Of a DNA stretch of 64,000 bases, positions 17,943 through 26,015 are shown piece by piece (positions within the stretch are counted from its first letter, which is position 1; each line of letters starts with the position of its first letter). Below the pieces are notes generated by a model that was given only the letters and a program-made list of their open reading frames with translations, was not told the origin of the DNA and did no database searches. A program made the translations under genes and the position numbers. This DNA is from Microbacterium commune (lineage in GTDB: Bacteria > Actinomycetota > Actinomycetes > Actinomycetales > Microbacteriaceae): contig NZ_JACSPX010000003.1 in the NCBI RefSeq assembly GCF_014836945.1, forward strand, positions 117,156 to 181,155, read 5' to 3'.

Positions 17943-19179
17943 GGTCCGGGCTGACATCGACGCGATCAGCGAGGCGTGGACCAGTCTCCCTTCGCCAGGC
18001 GAGGTGGGTGTCGGTCTCGAGCGCTTCACCGGGCAGCGGATGGAGCGGATACTCGCCACGGTGGGCGGTATCGGCTCGACGGCGCTGGGAGCGCAGGCTC
18101 TTCTGGGTGCCCTGAGCCGGATCGACCTGCTGGACGGACCGCACGTGGCCGTCATGGTCATGGTGTTCGGGCCGCTGCTGTGGATGATCGTCGCGTGCTT
18201 CTCCGGCCGGTGGATCAGCCAGGCGTGCGGCTCGTTCGCGGTGCTGTACGCCGTGGCTCTGGCGATCTGGCCGGTCGTGGTCGATCGAGGGCTCAACGAA
18301 GCCGAGAACCAGCCGTGGATCTTCTTCCTCGTGAACATCGGCGTGGTGGCGGCCCTGCTGGCCTTCTCGCCCCGCCTGCAGTTCGTCTGGGCGATCGGAC
18401 TGCCCTTCGTATACGGATACGTTCGCCTCGTGCAGGGCGGCTTCGAGCAGAGCTACTGGATCACGACCGCCTTCGACGTGTCGTTCACGCTCATCCTGGG
18501 ATCGGTGATCGTCTCGCTGGGGTGGATGTTCCGACAGGTCGCCGCCGGTGTCGACGACGCCCGAGCGCGGGCTGTCGAGACGTACGCGGAGGCGGCGGCG
18601 GCGTCGGCCGCCGAGGAGGAGCGCATGGCGATGTCGGCCCTGATGCACGACAGCGTGCTGGCGGCTCTGATCAGCGCGGAGCGCGCCGAGAGCGCACGTG
18701 AGCGCTCGCTGGCGGTCGCGATGGCGCGAGAGGCTCTCACCCGCCTGGCCAACACCGAGGCCGCCATCGCGCAGGAGGGCAGCGACGAGCCTGCGGCGCG
18801 ATCGAGGATCGTCGCCGAGCTGAGACGTGCTCTGTCGGAGCAGGGCGCCGATGCCGTCGTCGAAGAGCGCGGTGTTCCCGTGGCGGTTCCGGGGCGGGTT
18901 GCCCGTGCCATGGTGCTCGCCGCGCGGCAGGCGATCAACAATGCGGTCCTGCACGCGAAGGGCCGCGGCCTGCACGTGATCGTGGAATCACCCGAAGAAG
19001 GGCAGCTGACCATCGCCGTCTCCGACACCGGACCCGGGTTCGACCTTGCCGCCATCGGTGAGGATCGCCTCGGGATCCGCGCATCCATCGTCGCCCGGAT
19101 GGCAGCGGTGGCCGGAACCTCCAACATCGTGACGGATTCGACCGGCACCACCGTCGAGCTGGGGTGGCGCGAATCATGA
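17932..19179 (+). CDS. Membrane sensor histidine kinase (DesK/NarX-like)
   Basis: A 415-residue kinase starting at GTG that overlaps the regulator stop. Five or six hydrophobic helices fill about residues 45-205. A dimerisation box with the phospho-His candidate (LMHDSVLAALI, His near residue 240) follows, then a GHKL ATPase domain with N box (AARQAINNAVLHAKG) and G1/G2 boxes (VSDTGPGFD, RLGIRAS). The loose H box (MHDS rather than LHD) places it in an actinobacterial branch of the HisKA_3 group. No extracytoplasmic sensor domain is visible; sensing is probably within the membrane. Confidence 0.88.
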   Translation: MASEVRADIDAISEAWTSLPSPGEVGVGLERFTGQRMERILATVGGIGSTALGAQALLGALSRIDLLDGPHVAVMVMVFGPLLWMIVACFSGRWISQACGSFAVLYAVALAIWPVVVDRGLNEAENQPWIFFLVNIGVVAALLAFSPRLQFVWAIGLPFVYGYVRLVQGGFEQSYWITTAFDVSFTLILGSVIVSLGWMFRQVAAGVDDARARAVETYAEAAAASAAEEERMAMSALMHDSVLAALISAERAESARERSLAVAMAREALTRLANTEAAIAQEGSDEPAARSRIVAELRRALSEQGADAVVEERGVPVAVPGRVARAMVLAARQAINNAVLHAKGRGLHVIVESPEEGQLTIAVSDTGPGFDLAAIGEDRLGIRASIVARMAAVAGTSNIVTDSTGTTVELGWRES

Positions 19180-20174
19180 CGCGGACAGTCCGGAGCATGA
19201 CGACCGCTCTCGCGCTCGGCTTCGCCGTCTACTTCGCGGCGCGCGGCATCGGGTGGGTCGACCAGCCGTCGAACCCGCTGCTGATGATCGCCGGGATCCT
19301 GCTGTTCCTCGCTGCGATGCTCGTCGCGGTGCTCGCCGGCGCGTCGCACAGTGTGCGCATGCCGCTCGGGGCGACTCTCCTCGCAACCGTCGCCGCCGCC
19401 GGTGTGCCATCCCTGGTGAGCCTGTCGCTGGAGGCATCGATGCGCGGTGCCCCGTTCGCGACCTGGTACATCGGCGCGACCGGCCTGCTCGGCGTGGTCT
19501 GCGTGGTGCGGCGGCGCTTCTTCTTCGGATGGCTGATCCTCGGGATCCTCGCGCTGTCCACCTGGGCGTACATGGGACTCGACCGGGCTCTGACCCTCGG
19601 CCTGGTCGGATCCATCACCTGGGTGGTGGTGGCCCAGGTGCTCGTGCTGTTCTGGAACAGGGCGATCCGCGACACCGAGCGCCTCACGGACGTTCAGCGC
19701 GGCGTCTCCGCCTGGCACGCCTCGCAGCTCGTGCGCCAGCGGGAGCGCAGGGTGCGCACGCAGCGGGCGCTGGTCATCGCCGGACCTGTGCTCTCGCGCA
19801 CGGTCGCGACGAGGGGCGAGATCACCGAGCAGGAGCGCCTGGAAGCGCGTCTGGCCGAGGGAACGCTGCGCGACGAGCTGCGCGGCGCGAGCCTCATCAA
19901 CGACGCCGTCAGGTCGATGATCAAGGATGCGCGGCGGCGCGGATCGGTCGTCTCCGTGTTCGACGAAGGCGGGCTGGAGGGCATCGACGAGGAGCGGGCC
20001 GGGCAGATCAGGGATGAGCTCGCGGCCGTACTGGCCAGCGCGCACTCCGATCGAGTCATCATCCGAGCCGGCCGGGACGACACGAACGCGGTGACCGTGG
20101 TCGGGCGCAGCGCCGACGGCGAGAGCGAGGACGCCGTCGACCTCTGGCACGAGATCCGCCGAGTCGCGGAATGA
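19176..20174 (+). CDS. Kinase-associated membrane protein with degenerate kinase-like C-terminus
   Basis: A 332-residue protein whose ATG overlaps the kinase stop (ATGA). The first 165 residues hold about five to six transmembrane helices. The cytoplasmic part has an amphipathic helix (VSAWHASQLVRQRERRV) and then LRDELRGASLINDAVRSMI and a small alpha/beta fold, resembling a histidine kinase output region without H, N or G boxes. Similar third genes accompany such kinase/regulator pairs in Micrococcales. I infer an accessory sensor or anti-kinase that pairs with the true kinase; no function is demonstrated by the sequence. Confidence 0.7.
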   Translation: MTRTVRSMTTALALGFAVYFAARGIGWVDQPSNPLLMIAGILLFLAAMLVAVLAGASHSVRMPLGATLLATVAAAGVPSLVSLSLEASMRGAPFATWYIGATGLLGVVCVVRRRFFFGWLILGILALSTWAYMGLDRALTLGLVGSITWVVVAQVLVLFWNRAIRDTERLTDVQRGVSAWHASQLVRQRERRVRTQRALVIAGPVLSRTVATRGEITEQERLEARLAEGTLRDELRGASLINDAVRSMIKDARRRGSVVSVFDEGGLEGIDEERAGQIRDELAAVLASAHSDRVIIRAGRDDTNAVTVVGRSADGESEDAVDLWHEIRRVAE

Positions 20175-20178
20175 GAGA

Positions 20179-20211
20179 GGCGAGGGGCGGCAGGTCTGCC
20201 GGCCCCTCGCC
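20179..20211 (+). terminator. Terminator hairpin of the two-component operon
   Basis: A 10-bp perfect stem (GGCGAGGGGC with GCCCCTCGCC) capped by a second GGCAG/CTGCC stem, starting five bases after the stop codon at 20174. Confidence 0.8.
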
Positions 20212-20418
20212 AGATGCGGAACAGCTACCCGAAAACTGTCCGCGGGGTGGGCGGTACTGCGTCTGCCTACCCTGGGGACAGAGCAGCCGCCTAACGCGAA
20301 GCGTCCCTATCAGTTTCTCGGCCCGCAGATGGTCTGTCTGTAGGTATTTCGGGGGACAAACCGCCCGGCATCCGTCACAGCCGCAGCCCGGGAGACCACG
20401 GCCGGCCCGAGAGCGGGG
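20212..20418. other. Unassigned 207-bp interval between convergent genes
   Basis: No credible gene. The interval is visibly less GC-rich than its surroundings and holds imperfect inverted matches: CCCGAAAACTG near 20228 against CAGTTTCTCGG near 20311, and CTACCC...GTCC blocks near 20224 and 20268 against GTAGGTATTTCGGGGGAC at 20340-20357. These could be regulator operators or a structured RNA; nothing decides between them. Confidence 0.35.
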
Positions 20419-20637
20419 TCAGCCCGAGAACCGCCCCCACGGGATGTCACGCCGCAGCGGGCTGCGGATGCCGCGCTGCGTGCGCTGCCACGCCGACACG
20501 CTCGGCACATCGGCGACCGCCTCGGCGGACTCGTGGGAGTACGCCTCGGCGACGACGGCGATGAGGGCGGCGAGCTCCTCCTCGGTCGGGTTGCCGCGGA
20601 CGATCTCCATCCGGGGGGTCTGGTCGTCGTCGGTCAC
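20419..20637 (-). CDS. accE5: Acyl-CoA carboxylase epsilon subunit
   Basis: A 72-residue protein starting at a GTG that overlaps the accD stop (GTGA). It shows the AccE pattern: an N-terminal [19 protein letters not shown] helix, an acidic linker and a C-terminal basic [13 protein letters not shown] segment. In actinobacteria such small subunits stabilise the AccA3-AccD complex. The frame is open far upstream but only as an antisense-like shadow inside accD. Confidence 0.88.
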   Translation of the reverse strand: MTDDDQTPRMEIVRGNPTEEELAALIAVVAEAYSHESAEAVADVPSVSAWQRTQRGIRSPLRRDIPWGRFSG

Positions 20638-22223
20638 AGCGGGATGTTCCCGTGCTTCTTGGGCGGCAGGTCGGCCCGCTTGCCGCGCAGGGCGCGCAGC
20701 GACTTCGCGATCGCGACGCGTGTGCTGGACGGTTCGATGATGCCGTCGATCTCGCCGCGCTCGGCGGCCAGGAACGGGCTGGTCACGCTGTAGGTGTACT
20801 CGTTGGCGAGGCGCGTGCGCACGGCCGCGACGTCCTCGCCAGCCTCCTCGGCCTTGCGGATCTCGCCGCGGTAGAGGATGTTCACGGCGCCCTGGCCGCC
20901 CATCACCGCGATCTCTGCCGTCGGCCACGCGAGATTCACGTCGGCACCGAGCTGCTTGGATCCCATCACGATGTACGCGCCGCCGTACGCCTTGCGCAGG
21001 ATCACGGTGACCATCGGCACGGTCGCCTCCGCGTACGCGTAGATGAGCTTCGCACCGCGGCGGATCACACCGGTCCACTCCTGGTCGGTGCCGGGCAGGT
21101 AGCCCGGCACGTCGACGAGGGTGACGATCGGGATCGAGAACGCGTCGCAGAAGCGCACGAAGCGGCTGGCCTTCTCGCCGGCCTCGATGTTCAGGGTGCC
21201 GGCCATCTGCGAGGGCTGATTGGCGATGATGCCCACCGAGCGACCCTCCACGCGGCCGAAGCCGATGACGATGTTCGGCGCGAACAGCGGCTGCACCTCG
21301 AGGAACTCGCCGGCGTCGACCACGTGCTGGATGACGGTGTGGATGTCGTAGGGCTGGTTGGGGGAGTCGGGGATGATCCTGTTCAGCACCTGATCGGCAT
21401 CCGTCGTCTCCCACTCGAAGAGCGAGTCGTAGGCGGGGATCTCGGCCATGTTGTTGTCGGGCAGGTAGCTGAGCAGCGTGCGCGCGTAGTCGAGGGCGTC
21501 GTCCTCGTCCTCGGCGAGGTAGTGCGCGACGCCCGAGCGGGTGTTGTGCGTGAGCGCGCCGCCGAGCTCCTCCATGCCCACGTCCTCGCCGGTGACGGTC
21601 TTGATGACGTCGGGGCCGGTGACGAACATCTGGCTGGTCTTGTCGACCATGATGACGAAGTCGGTGAGAGCCGGGCCGTACACGGCGCCGCCGGCGGCCG
21701 GACCCATGATGATCGAGATCTGCGGGATGACGCCGGACGAGCGCGTGTTGTGCCGGAAGATCTCGCCGTACTTGCTGAGCGCGAGCACGCCCTCCTGGAT
21801 GCGGGCTCCGCCCGAGTCGAGGATGCCGATGATCGGCATCCCGCCCTTCAGGGCGAACTCCATGATCTTGATGATCTTGTCGCCGGCGACCTCGCCGAGC
21901 GAACCGCCGAAGGTGGTGAAGTCCTGCGAGTACACCGCGACGGTGCGGCCGTGGATCGTCGCGACGCCGGTGACGACCGAGTCGCCGTACGGGCGGTTGC
22001 GGTCCATCCCGAACGACGTCGTGCGGTGGCGCACGTACTCGTCGAACTCGACGAAGCTGCCGGTGTCGACCAGGAGCTCGATGCGCTCGCGGGCGGTCAT
22101 CTTGCCCTTGGCGTGCTGCTTCTGCTGGGCGATCTTCTCGGGCTCGAGGACCGCGTCGGTGAAGCGCGAGCGGAGGTCCGCGATCTTGGCGGCCGTGGTC
22201 GAGAGGTCTGGCGTGTCCGTCAC
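20634..22223 (-). CDS. accD5: Acyl-CoA (propionyl-CoA) carboxylase beta subunit
   Basis: A 529-residue carboxyltransferase of the PccB/AccD5 type. N-half: [29 protein letters not shown], the acyl-CoA oxyanion segment [13 protein letters not shown]-half: [24 protein letters not shown] and [12 protein letters not shown]. It transfers CO2 from the AccA biotin to propionyl- and/or acetyl-CoA. I chose GTG 22223 because TAGTGT lies seven bases upstream and GGAA just before it. Its partners accE (overlapping) and accA/maf (5 kb away) are now separated by an inverted-orientation block. Confidence 0.95.
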   Translation of the reverse strand: MTDTPDLSTTAAKIADLRSRFTDAVLEPEKIAQQKQHAKGKMTARERIELLVDTGSFVEFDEYVRHRTTSFGMDRNRPYGDSVVTGVATIHGRTVAVYSQDFTTFGGSLGEVAGDKIIKIMEFALKGGMPIIGILDSGGARIQEGVLALSKYGEIFRHNTRSSGVIPQISIIMGPAAGGAVYGPALTDFVIMVDKTSQMFVTGPDVIKTVTGEDVGMEELGGALTHNTRSGVAHYLAEDEDDALDYARTLLSYLPDNNMAEIPAYDSLFEWETTDADQVLNRIIPDSPNQPYDIHTVIQHVVDAGEFLEVQPLFAPNIVIGFGRVEGRSVGIIANQPSQMAGTLNIEAGEKASRFVRFCDAFSIPIVTLVDVPGYLPGTDQEWTGVIRRGAKLIYAYAEATVPMVTVILRKAYGGAYIVMGSKQLGADVNLAWPTAEIAVMGGQGAVNILYRGEIRKAEEAGEDVAAVRTRLANEYTYSVTSPFLAAERGEIDGIIEPSSTRVAIAKSLRALRGKRADLPPKKHGNIPL

Positions 22224-22230
22224 GGATTCC

Positions 22231-22236
22231 ACACTA
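22231..22236 (-). promoter_or_regulatory. -10 box of accD
   Basis: TAGTGT on the minus strand, seven bases before GTG 22223, fitting a leaderless start and supporting that start over GTG 22232. Confidence 0.5.
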
Positions 22237-22305
22237 GCGCCGGGGCCGGTTCGGCTGTTGGATGCTCGACACAACGGGAGCGGAGTTCCTTTGTCCTTCC
22301 CTGCG

Positions 22306-22311
22306 TATGCT
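22306..22311 (+). promoter_or_regulatory. -10 box of nucleoside hydrolase gene
   Basis: TATGCT seven bases before the ATG at 22319. It overlaps the alternative upstream ATG at 22307, which argues for the later start. Confidence 0.55.
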
Positions 22312-22318
22312 CGTCAGC

Positions 22319-23281
22319 ATGCCCATCCCCGTGATCATGGATGTCGACACCGGCATCGACGACGCCCTCGCCCTGCTCTTCGCCGCAGCCCATCCCGACA
22401 TCGAGGTGCTCGGCGTCACCTGTGTCGCCGGCAACGCCGGGCTCGAGCAGGTGGTCGAGAACACGCTGCGGGTGCTGCATCTCGCCGACGCCTCTGATGT
22501 GCCGGTGGCAGGCGGCGCCCCGCGACCGCTGCTCGCGCCGGCGCGGGCGGCCTCGCACGTGCACGGGGCGGACGGACTGGGTGGCGTTGCCCTGCCCGCG
22601 AGTGGGCGGGATGCCGTCGGCGAGTCGGCCGTCGCGCTGATGCGTCGGCTGATCATGCAGCATCCCACGCCCGTCACACTCGTCGCGCTGGCACCGCAGA
22701 CGAATCTCGCGCTGCTGCTTCGCACCCACCCGGAGGTGGCGGAGCGGATCGAGCGGATCGTGTTCATGGGCGGGTCGGCGAGCGTCGGCAACGCGACGGC
22801 ACTGGCGGAGTTCAACGTCTGGCACGACCCCGAGGCTGCCGCGATCGTGCTGGATGCCGGGGTGCCGACCGTCATGTACGGTCTGGACGTGTTCAATCGG
22901 GTGGCGGTGCCGCAGGCGCTCGCCGACGAGCTCGCGTCGAGCTCGCATCGCGTCGGTCGCGTCGTCGGGCAGCTGCTCGGGCATCGGGTGGCGCTGAGCG
23001 AGGACGAGTCGTTGATGTACACCGGGCTGATCGGCGACGCGGGCGCGGTGTGCGCGCTGGTGGCGCCCGAGCTGGTGCGGTTCGAGGCGCTGCCGGTGCG
23101 CGTCGAGCTGAGCGGTTACAGCCGCGGGCAGACGATCGTGGATCGCCGCGCCTTCGCGGGTGAGGACCGGCTGCACGGTCTCGATGACGAGTGGTCGCGC
23201 TCGCAGGTGGCTCTGGGCATCGACGCGGATGCCGTGGCCGACCTCCTCGTGCGGACCGTACTGGCGCTGCCGGGGGAGTGA
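22319..23281 (+). CDS. Inosine-uridine preferring nucleoside hydrolase
   Basis: A 320-residue IunH-family enzyme hydrolysing ribonucleosides to base plus ribose. The calcium-binding signature IMDVDTGIDDALAL is at residues 5-18, and the family's VFMGGSASVGNATALAEFN (substrate and metal) and LYG/MYGLDVFNRV blocks follow. The late Asp/His region is modified (GLIGDAGAV). Length is typical. Another nucleoside catabolic gene near the salvage operon; specificity is not evident. Confidence 0.92.
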   Translation: MPIPVIMDVDTGIDDALALLFAAAHPDIEVLGVTCVAGNAGLEQVVENTLRVLHLADASDVPVAGGAPRPLLAPARAASHVHGADGLGGVALPASGRDAVGESAVALMRRLIMQHPTPVTLVALAPQTNLALLLRTHPEVAERIERIVFMGGSASVGNATALAEFNVWHDPEAAAIVLDAGVPTVMYGLDVFNRVAVPQALADELASSSHRVGRVVGQLLGHRVALSEDESLMYTGLIGDAGAVCALVAPELVRFEALPVRVELSGYSRGQTIVDRRAFAGEDRLHGLDDEWSRSQVALGIDADAVADLLVRTVLALPGE

Positions 23282-23340
23282 GCCTGCCGCGTCAGGTCGG
23301 GCCGGCTCAGGCGATGGTCCTCTCTTCGGACTGAACGCTC

Positions 23341-23386
23341 TCGTGCACGAGTGCCCCGAGCAGGCATAAAAGCCCATGTGCACATG
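23341..23386. promoter_or_regulatory. Paired TGCA-centred palindromes upstream of XRE gene
   Basis: Two perfect palindromes, TCGTGCACGA (23341-23350) and CATGTGCACATG (23375-23386), share the core GTGCAC and are centred 35 bp apart. They lie 40-80 bp before the small XRE regulator and are good operator candidates for autoregulation. Confidence 0.5.
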
Positions 23387-23424
23387 CATGCGGTCGCCAT
23401 GCGCCGCGCCAGGATGCTGGAGGG

Positions 23425-23730
23425 ATGAAAGCCGCCCGATCGCAGGCATCCGAGAAGGTGGGGATGCGGGTACGGGAGCTGCGTGCGAAGCATACGATCA
23501 GCAGAGCGAAGCTGGCCGAGCGCGCAGACATGGATGTCTCTCACCTCGCTCGGATCGAGAGCGGAATCGGAAACCCGACGCTGTTCGTGCTGATCCAGCT
23601 GGCGACTGCGCTCGAGGTCGAGCCGGCGACCTTCGTCGACGGGCTCACCGCCGCCGACCTGCCCGAGAACGTCAAGCCGTACTCCGAGTCGGACTTCCGC
23701 AGGGAGCTGCGCCGCCGCGACGAGCGGTGA
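23425..23730 (+). CDS. Small XRE/Cro-type HTH regulator
   Basis: A 101-residue protein, ATG preceded by GGAGGG. Residues 12-65 form a lambda-Cro-like HTH (RVRELRAKHTISRAKLAERADMDVSHLARIE, IGNPTLFVLIQLATAL). The C-terminal 35 residues are charged and lack a sensor domain. The target is unknown; two palindromes in its upstream region suggest autoregulation. Confidence 0.82.
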   Translation: MKAARSQASEKVGMRVRELRAKHTISRAKLAERADMDVSHLARIESGIGNPTLFVLIQLATALEVEPATFVDGLTAADLPENVKPYSESDFRRELRRRDER

Positions 23731-23739
23731 CCGACGGCG

Positions 23740-24045
23740 TCACACGACGAATCGCCACAGGTACTCCAGCCCGTCCAGCTGCCGGAACCAGGCGATCGAC
23801 ACCACCGCTTCGTCGGGGTCGGAGGAGCACAGGCACAGCTCGACGGTCTCGCCAGGCAGCACCTGACCCCACAGGTCGACGACCTGCTGGTGGTCGACGT
23901 CGTCGCGGAAGACGCGTACGAAGTCGACCGGCTCGCGGCCGGCGTTGAGCACGACCGGGTGCGCACGGTCGCGACGGGTGATCACCCACGGCACGCCGTA
24001 CGCGATGGGTGGTGTGGGCTCAGCGGGATCGATGGGGTGCAGCAT
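23740..24045 (-). CDS. Hypothetical protein, 101 aa
   Basis: A cytoplasmic protein with no signal peptide or membrane helix, rich in Asp/Val (WVITRRDRAHPVVLNAG, DLWGQVLPGETVELCLC, WFRQLDGLEYLW). The run of beta-strand-like segments suggests a small Ig-like or beta-sandwich fold. I do not recognise the family. The start is supported by a TACCGT -10 box six bases upstream (24052-24057). It converges on the XRE gene. Confidence 0.72.
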   Translation of the reverse strand: MLHPIDPAEPTPPIAYGVPWVITRRDRAHPVVLNAGREPVDFVRVFRDDVDHQQVVDLWGQVLPGETVELCLCSSDPDEAVVSIAWFRQLDGLEYLWRFVV

Positions 24046-24122
24046 CCCGCCACGGTAGGAATGAGCTCAGACGCCCCGACGTCGCGGCAGACGACGATTC
24101 CCGATCTGTGGAGAGTCTCGTC

Positions 24123-25004
24123 TCACTCGCCGTCTGTGGCGGAGATGTCGGAGGGCGGCTCGACCCCTCGCGGAGTGCGACGGAGCTTCGATCCGATGAA
24201 CCGTGCGCCGTTCAGCATCCGGATCTCGATCTTCTCGCCCGCCGGCGACGGCTCGAGTTCCGCCGGGAGCGTCGCGGGAGCGGCGCCGAAAGCGCGTCGC
24301 GAGGTCGTCAGCACCCGCCGCCCGAGAAGGTGATTCCCGGCGCCGCCCACCACCGCACCGACGCCGAACGGCAGCGCCTTGCCGATGATGGACGCCCCGC
24401 CGCGCTTGGCGAACTGGCGGATGAACGCGGACTTCAATCGGTCGACGATCGGTCCCATCGCCGCGCGCGGCAGCGACTTCGTCACCATCTCACCCCAGTA
24501 CGACGAACGGGTTCCGCCGGTGCCGGTCGCCTGCCGCGCGAGCTGGGAGACCAGATCGACGCCCTCCTTGCCGAGCATCAGCATCATGACCAGCGCGCGC
24601 GCACGTTCGGGATTGTCGACCGCGATGCCATGCACCTCGGCGATCGATTGCGCGAACAGCGCTGTCGACTCCATGAAGCCGATGGTCTCGACGCCGGACA
24701 GCGCCAGCGTGACGCCCGTGCCGATGCCCGGCACGACCGCGGTCGCGCCGACCGCCGCCCCGCCGGCCGTGACAGCGGCGAGGTAGCGAGCCTCGAGCGC
24801 GCGCACGATCTGCTCGGGGGTCGCGTCGGGATGGCGCCGGCGGATGCTGCGGATGTGCGCCACGACCAGCGGACGCTGCACGGCCATCACCCGATCCAGG
24901 CTGCGCACGCTGAGCGGGTGCTCGTGCGACCCGACGGGTGGCACGGGCTTGTCCCAGGGGGAGTCCTCGGGGAGCGAGTGGATCTTGTGGACCTTCTCAC
25001 GCAT
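24123..25004 (-). CDS. EcsC-family protein
   Basis: A 293-residue protein with an alternating hydrophobic core typical of EcsC-like proteins: AGGAAVGATAVVPGIGTGVTLAL, SIAEVHGI, MLMLGKEGVDLV and the glycine-rich ALPFGVGAVVGGAGNHLLG. Function of the family is poorly defined; membrane association is likely. A TAGGAT -10 box lies six bases before the ATG (25011-25016). Confidence 0.75.
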   Translation of the reverse strand: MREKVHKIHSLPEDSPWDKPVPPVGSHEHPLSVRSLDRVMAVQRPLVVAHIRSIRRRHPDATPEQIVRALEARYLAAVTAGGAAVGATAVVPGIGTGVTLALSGVETIGFMESTALFAQSIAEVHGIAVDNPERARALVMMLMLGKEGVDLVSQLARQATGTGGTRSSYWGEMVTKSLPRAAMGPIVDRLKSAFIRQFAKRGGASIIGKALPFGVGAVVGGAGNHLLGRRVLTTSRRAFGAAPATLPAELEPSPAGEKIEIRMLNGARFIGSKLRRTPRGVEPPSDISATDGE

Positions 25005-25010
25005 GCGGCG

Positions 25011-25016
25011 ATCCTA
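25011..25016 (-). promoter_or_regulatory. -10 box of EcsC-like gene
   Basis: TAGGAT on the minus strand six bases before the ATG at 25004, a leaderless arrangement. Confidence 0.5.
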
Positions 25017-25039
25017 TGCGCCACGCCCGTAAGAATGCC

Positions 25040-25075
25040 TGAAGCCCCGCTCCCCTTGACAGGGGCGGGGCTTCA
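25040..25075 (-). terminator. Terminator of the nucleotidyltransferase gene
   Basis: A 10-bp stem (TGAAGCCCCG with CGGGGCTTCA) continued, after a two-base bulge, by a CCCCT/AGGGG stem with a TGAC loop. It lies 15 bases downstream of the minus-strand stop at 25090 and before the EcsC gene. Confidence 0.82.
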
Positions 25076-25089
25076 CGCATGCATGTGGG

Positions 25090-25782
25090 TCACACGAAGA
25101 GGTTCGCGCGCTCCAGGTCCTCAGCGAAGTCGACCTCGACCGCGTACAGATCCGAGACGTCCATCGGCTCGAGAAGCAGGCCGTCCTCGGCGATGGCGAG
25201 CTCGAGACCGCGCTCGAAGTAGTCCTGGTCCTCGACGCGCTGCAGCTGACGCATGAACGCCTTCTTGTCGCGCGACGAGATGTAGTTGATGCCGACCGCC
25301 TCGCCGAGGCCGCCCTTGACCGTCTTCGAGAGCTCGTTGATGTAGCCCTCAGCGGTGACGGTGTACTTCACCTCTTCGTCGCTCACCTTCGAGGTGTTGA
25401 CGGTGACGAACGACTGGTCGCGCTCGATGAACTCGATGGCACGGCCGAGGATGCGCGGATCGAACACGACGTCGCCGTTCATCCAGAGCACGCCGCTCTT
25501 GCCGGTGGCGTTCAGCGCGCGCAGCAGGCTCTTGGACGTGTTGGTCACGTCGTAGCGCTCGTTGTGCACGTAGTTCGCGGTGGGGAAGGCCTCGATGATC
25601 GTCTCGGCGCGGTAGCCGACGACGGTCGTGATGCGGGCGCTCTTGCCGAAGGCCGCGCGGATGTTGTCGTGCTGCTGGCCCATGATCGTGCGGCCGTCGC
25701 TCAGCTCGGTGAGCGGCTTCGGCAGGGCGCGGCCGAGGCGCGAGCCCATTCCGGCTGCGAGGATGACGGTCTGAAGAGTCAC
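25090..25782 (-). CDS. Sugar/phosphocholine-type nucleotidyltransferase
   Basis: A 230-residue single-domain NTP transferase. It begins AVILAAGMGSRLG-like (ILAAGMGSRLGRALPKPL), the nucleotide-binding GxGxR...K signature, and has LWMNGDVVFDP (metal Asp) and VEVDFAEDLERA near the end. The short length and TNTSKSLLRAL segment resemble LicC/phosphocholine or inositol-phosphate cytidylyltransferases more than glucose-1-phosphate enzymes. It stands alone, so the substrate is not decided. Confidence 0.82.
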   Translation of the reverse strand: MTLQTVILAAGMGSRLGRALPKPLTELSDGRTIMGQQHDNIRAAFGKSARITTVVGYRAETIIEAFPTANYVHNERYDVTNTSKSLLRALNATGKSGVLWMNGDVVFDPRILGRAIEFIERDQSFVTVNTSKVSDEEVKYTVTAEGYINELSKTVKGGLGEAVGINYISSRDKKAFMRQLQRVEDQDYFERGLELAIAEDGLLLEPMDVSDLYAVEVDFAEDLERANLFV

Positions 25783-26003
25783 GGAATCTCCTAAGAAAGA
25801 ACGGTGTTCACTGTCGGTTCACCGACGGGACACCTCTTCGTGCCTCCGCAATGCTACCGATAGCCGCTGAGAGACGCCGGGGGAAGGCTGTCCCGTTGTC
25901 CTTTCGTGATCGATTGCACACGTTTCTCCCAGAGTCCCACAAGGGGGTTGCGTTCGCGATGTCTCCCGGTTTCGGCCGCCGGGGGCCTGTCAGGGGCGGT
26001 TGG
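25783..26003. other. Divergent intergenic region with small dyad
   Basis: No gene. It holds a perfect dyad GTCGGT-TC-ACCGAC at 25813-25826 about 35 bases upstream of the nucleotidyltransferase start, a possible operator, and an AT-richer stretch before the leaderless promoter of the ABC gene. Confidence 0.4.
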
Positions 26004-26009
26004 TACCGT
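26004..26009 (+). promoter_or_regulatory. -10 box of the ABC exporter operon
   Basis: TACCGT six bases before GTG 26016, predicting a leaderless mRNA and fixing the otherwise ambiguous start of this open frame. Confidence 0.6.
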
Positions 26010-26015
26010 AGACGC

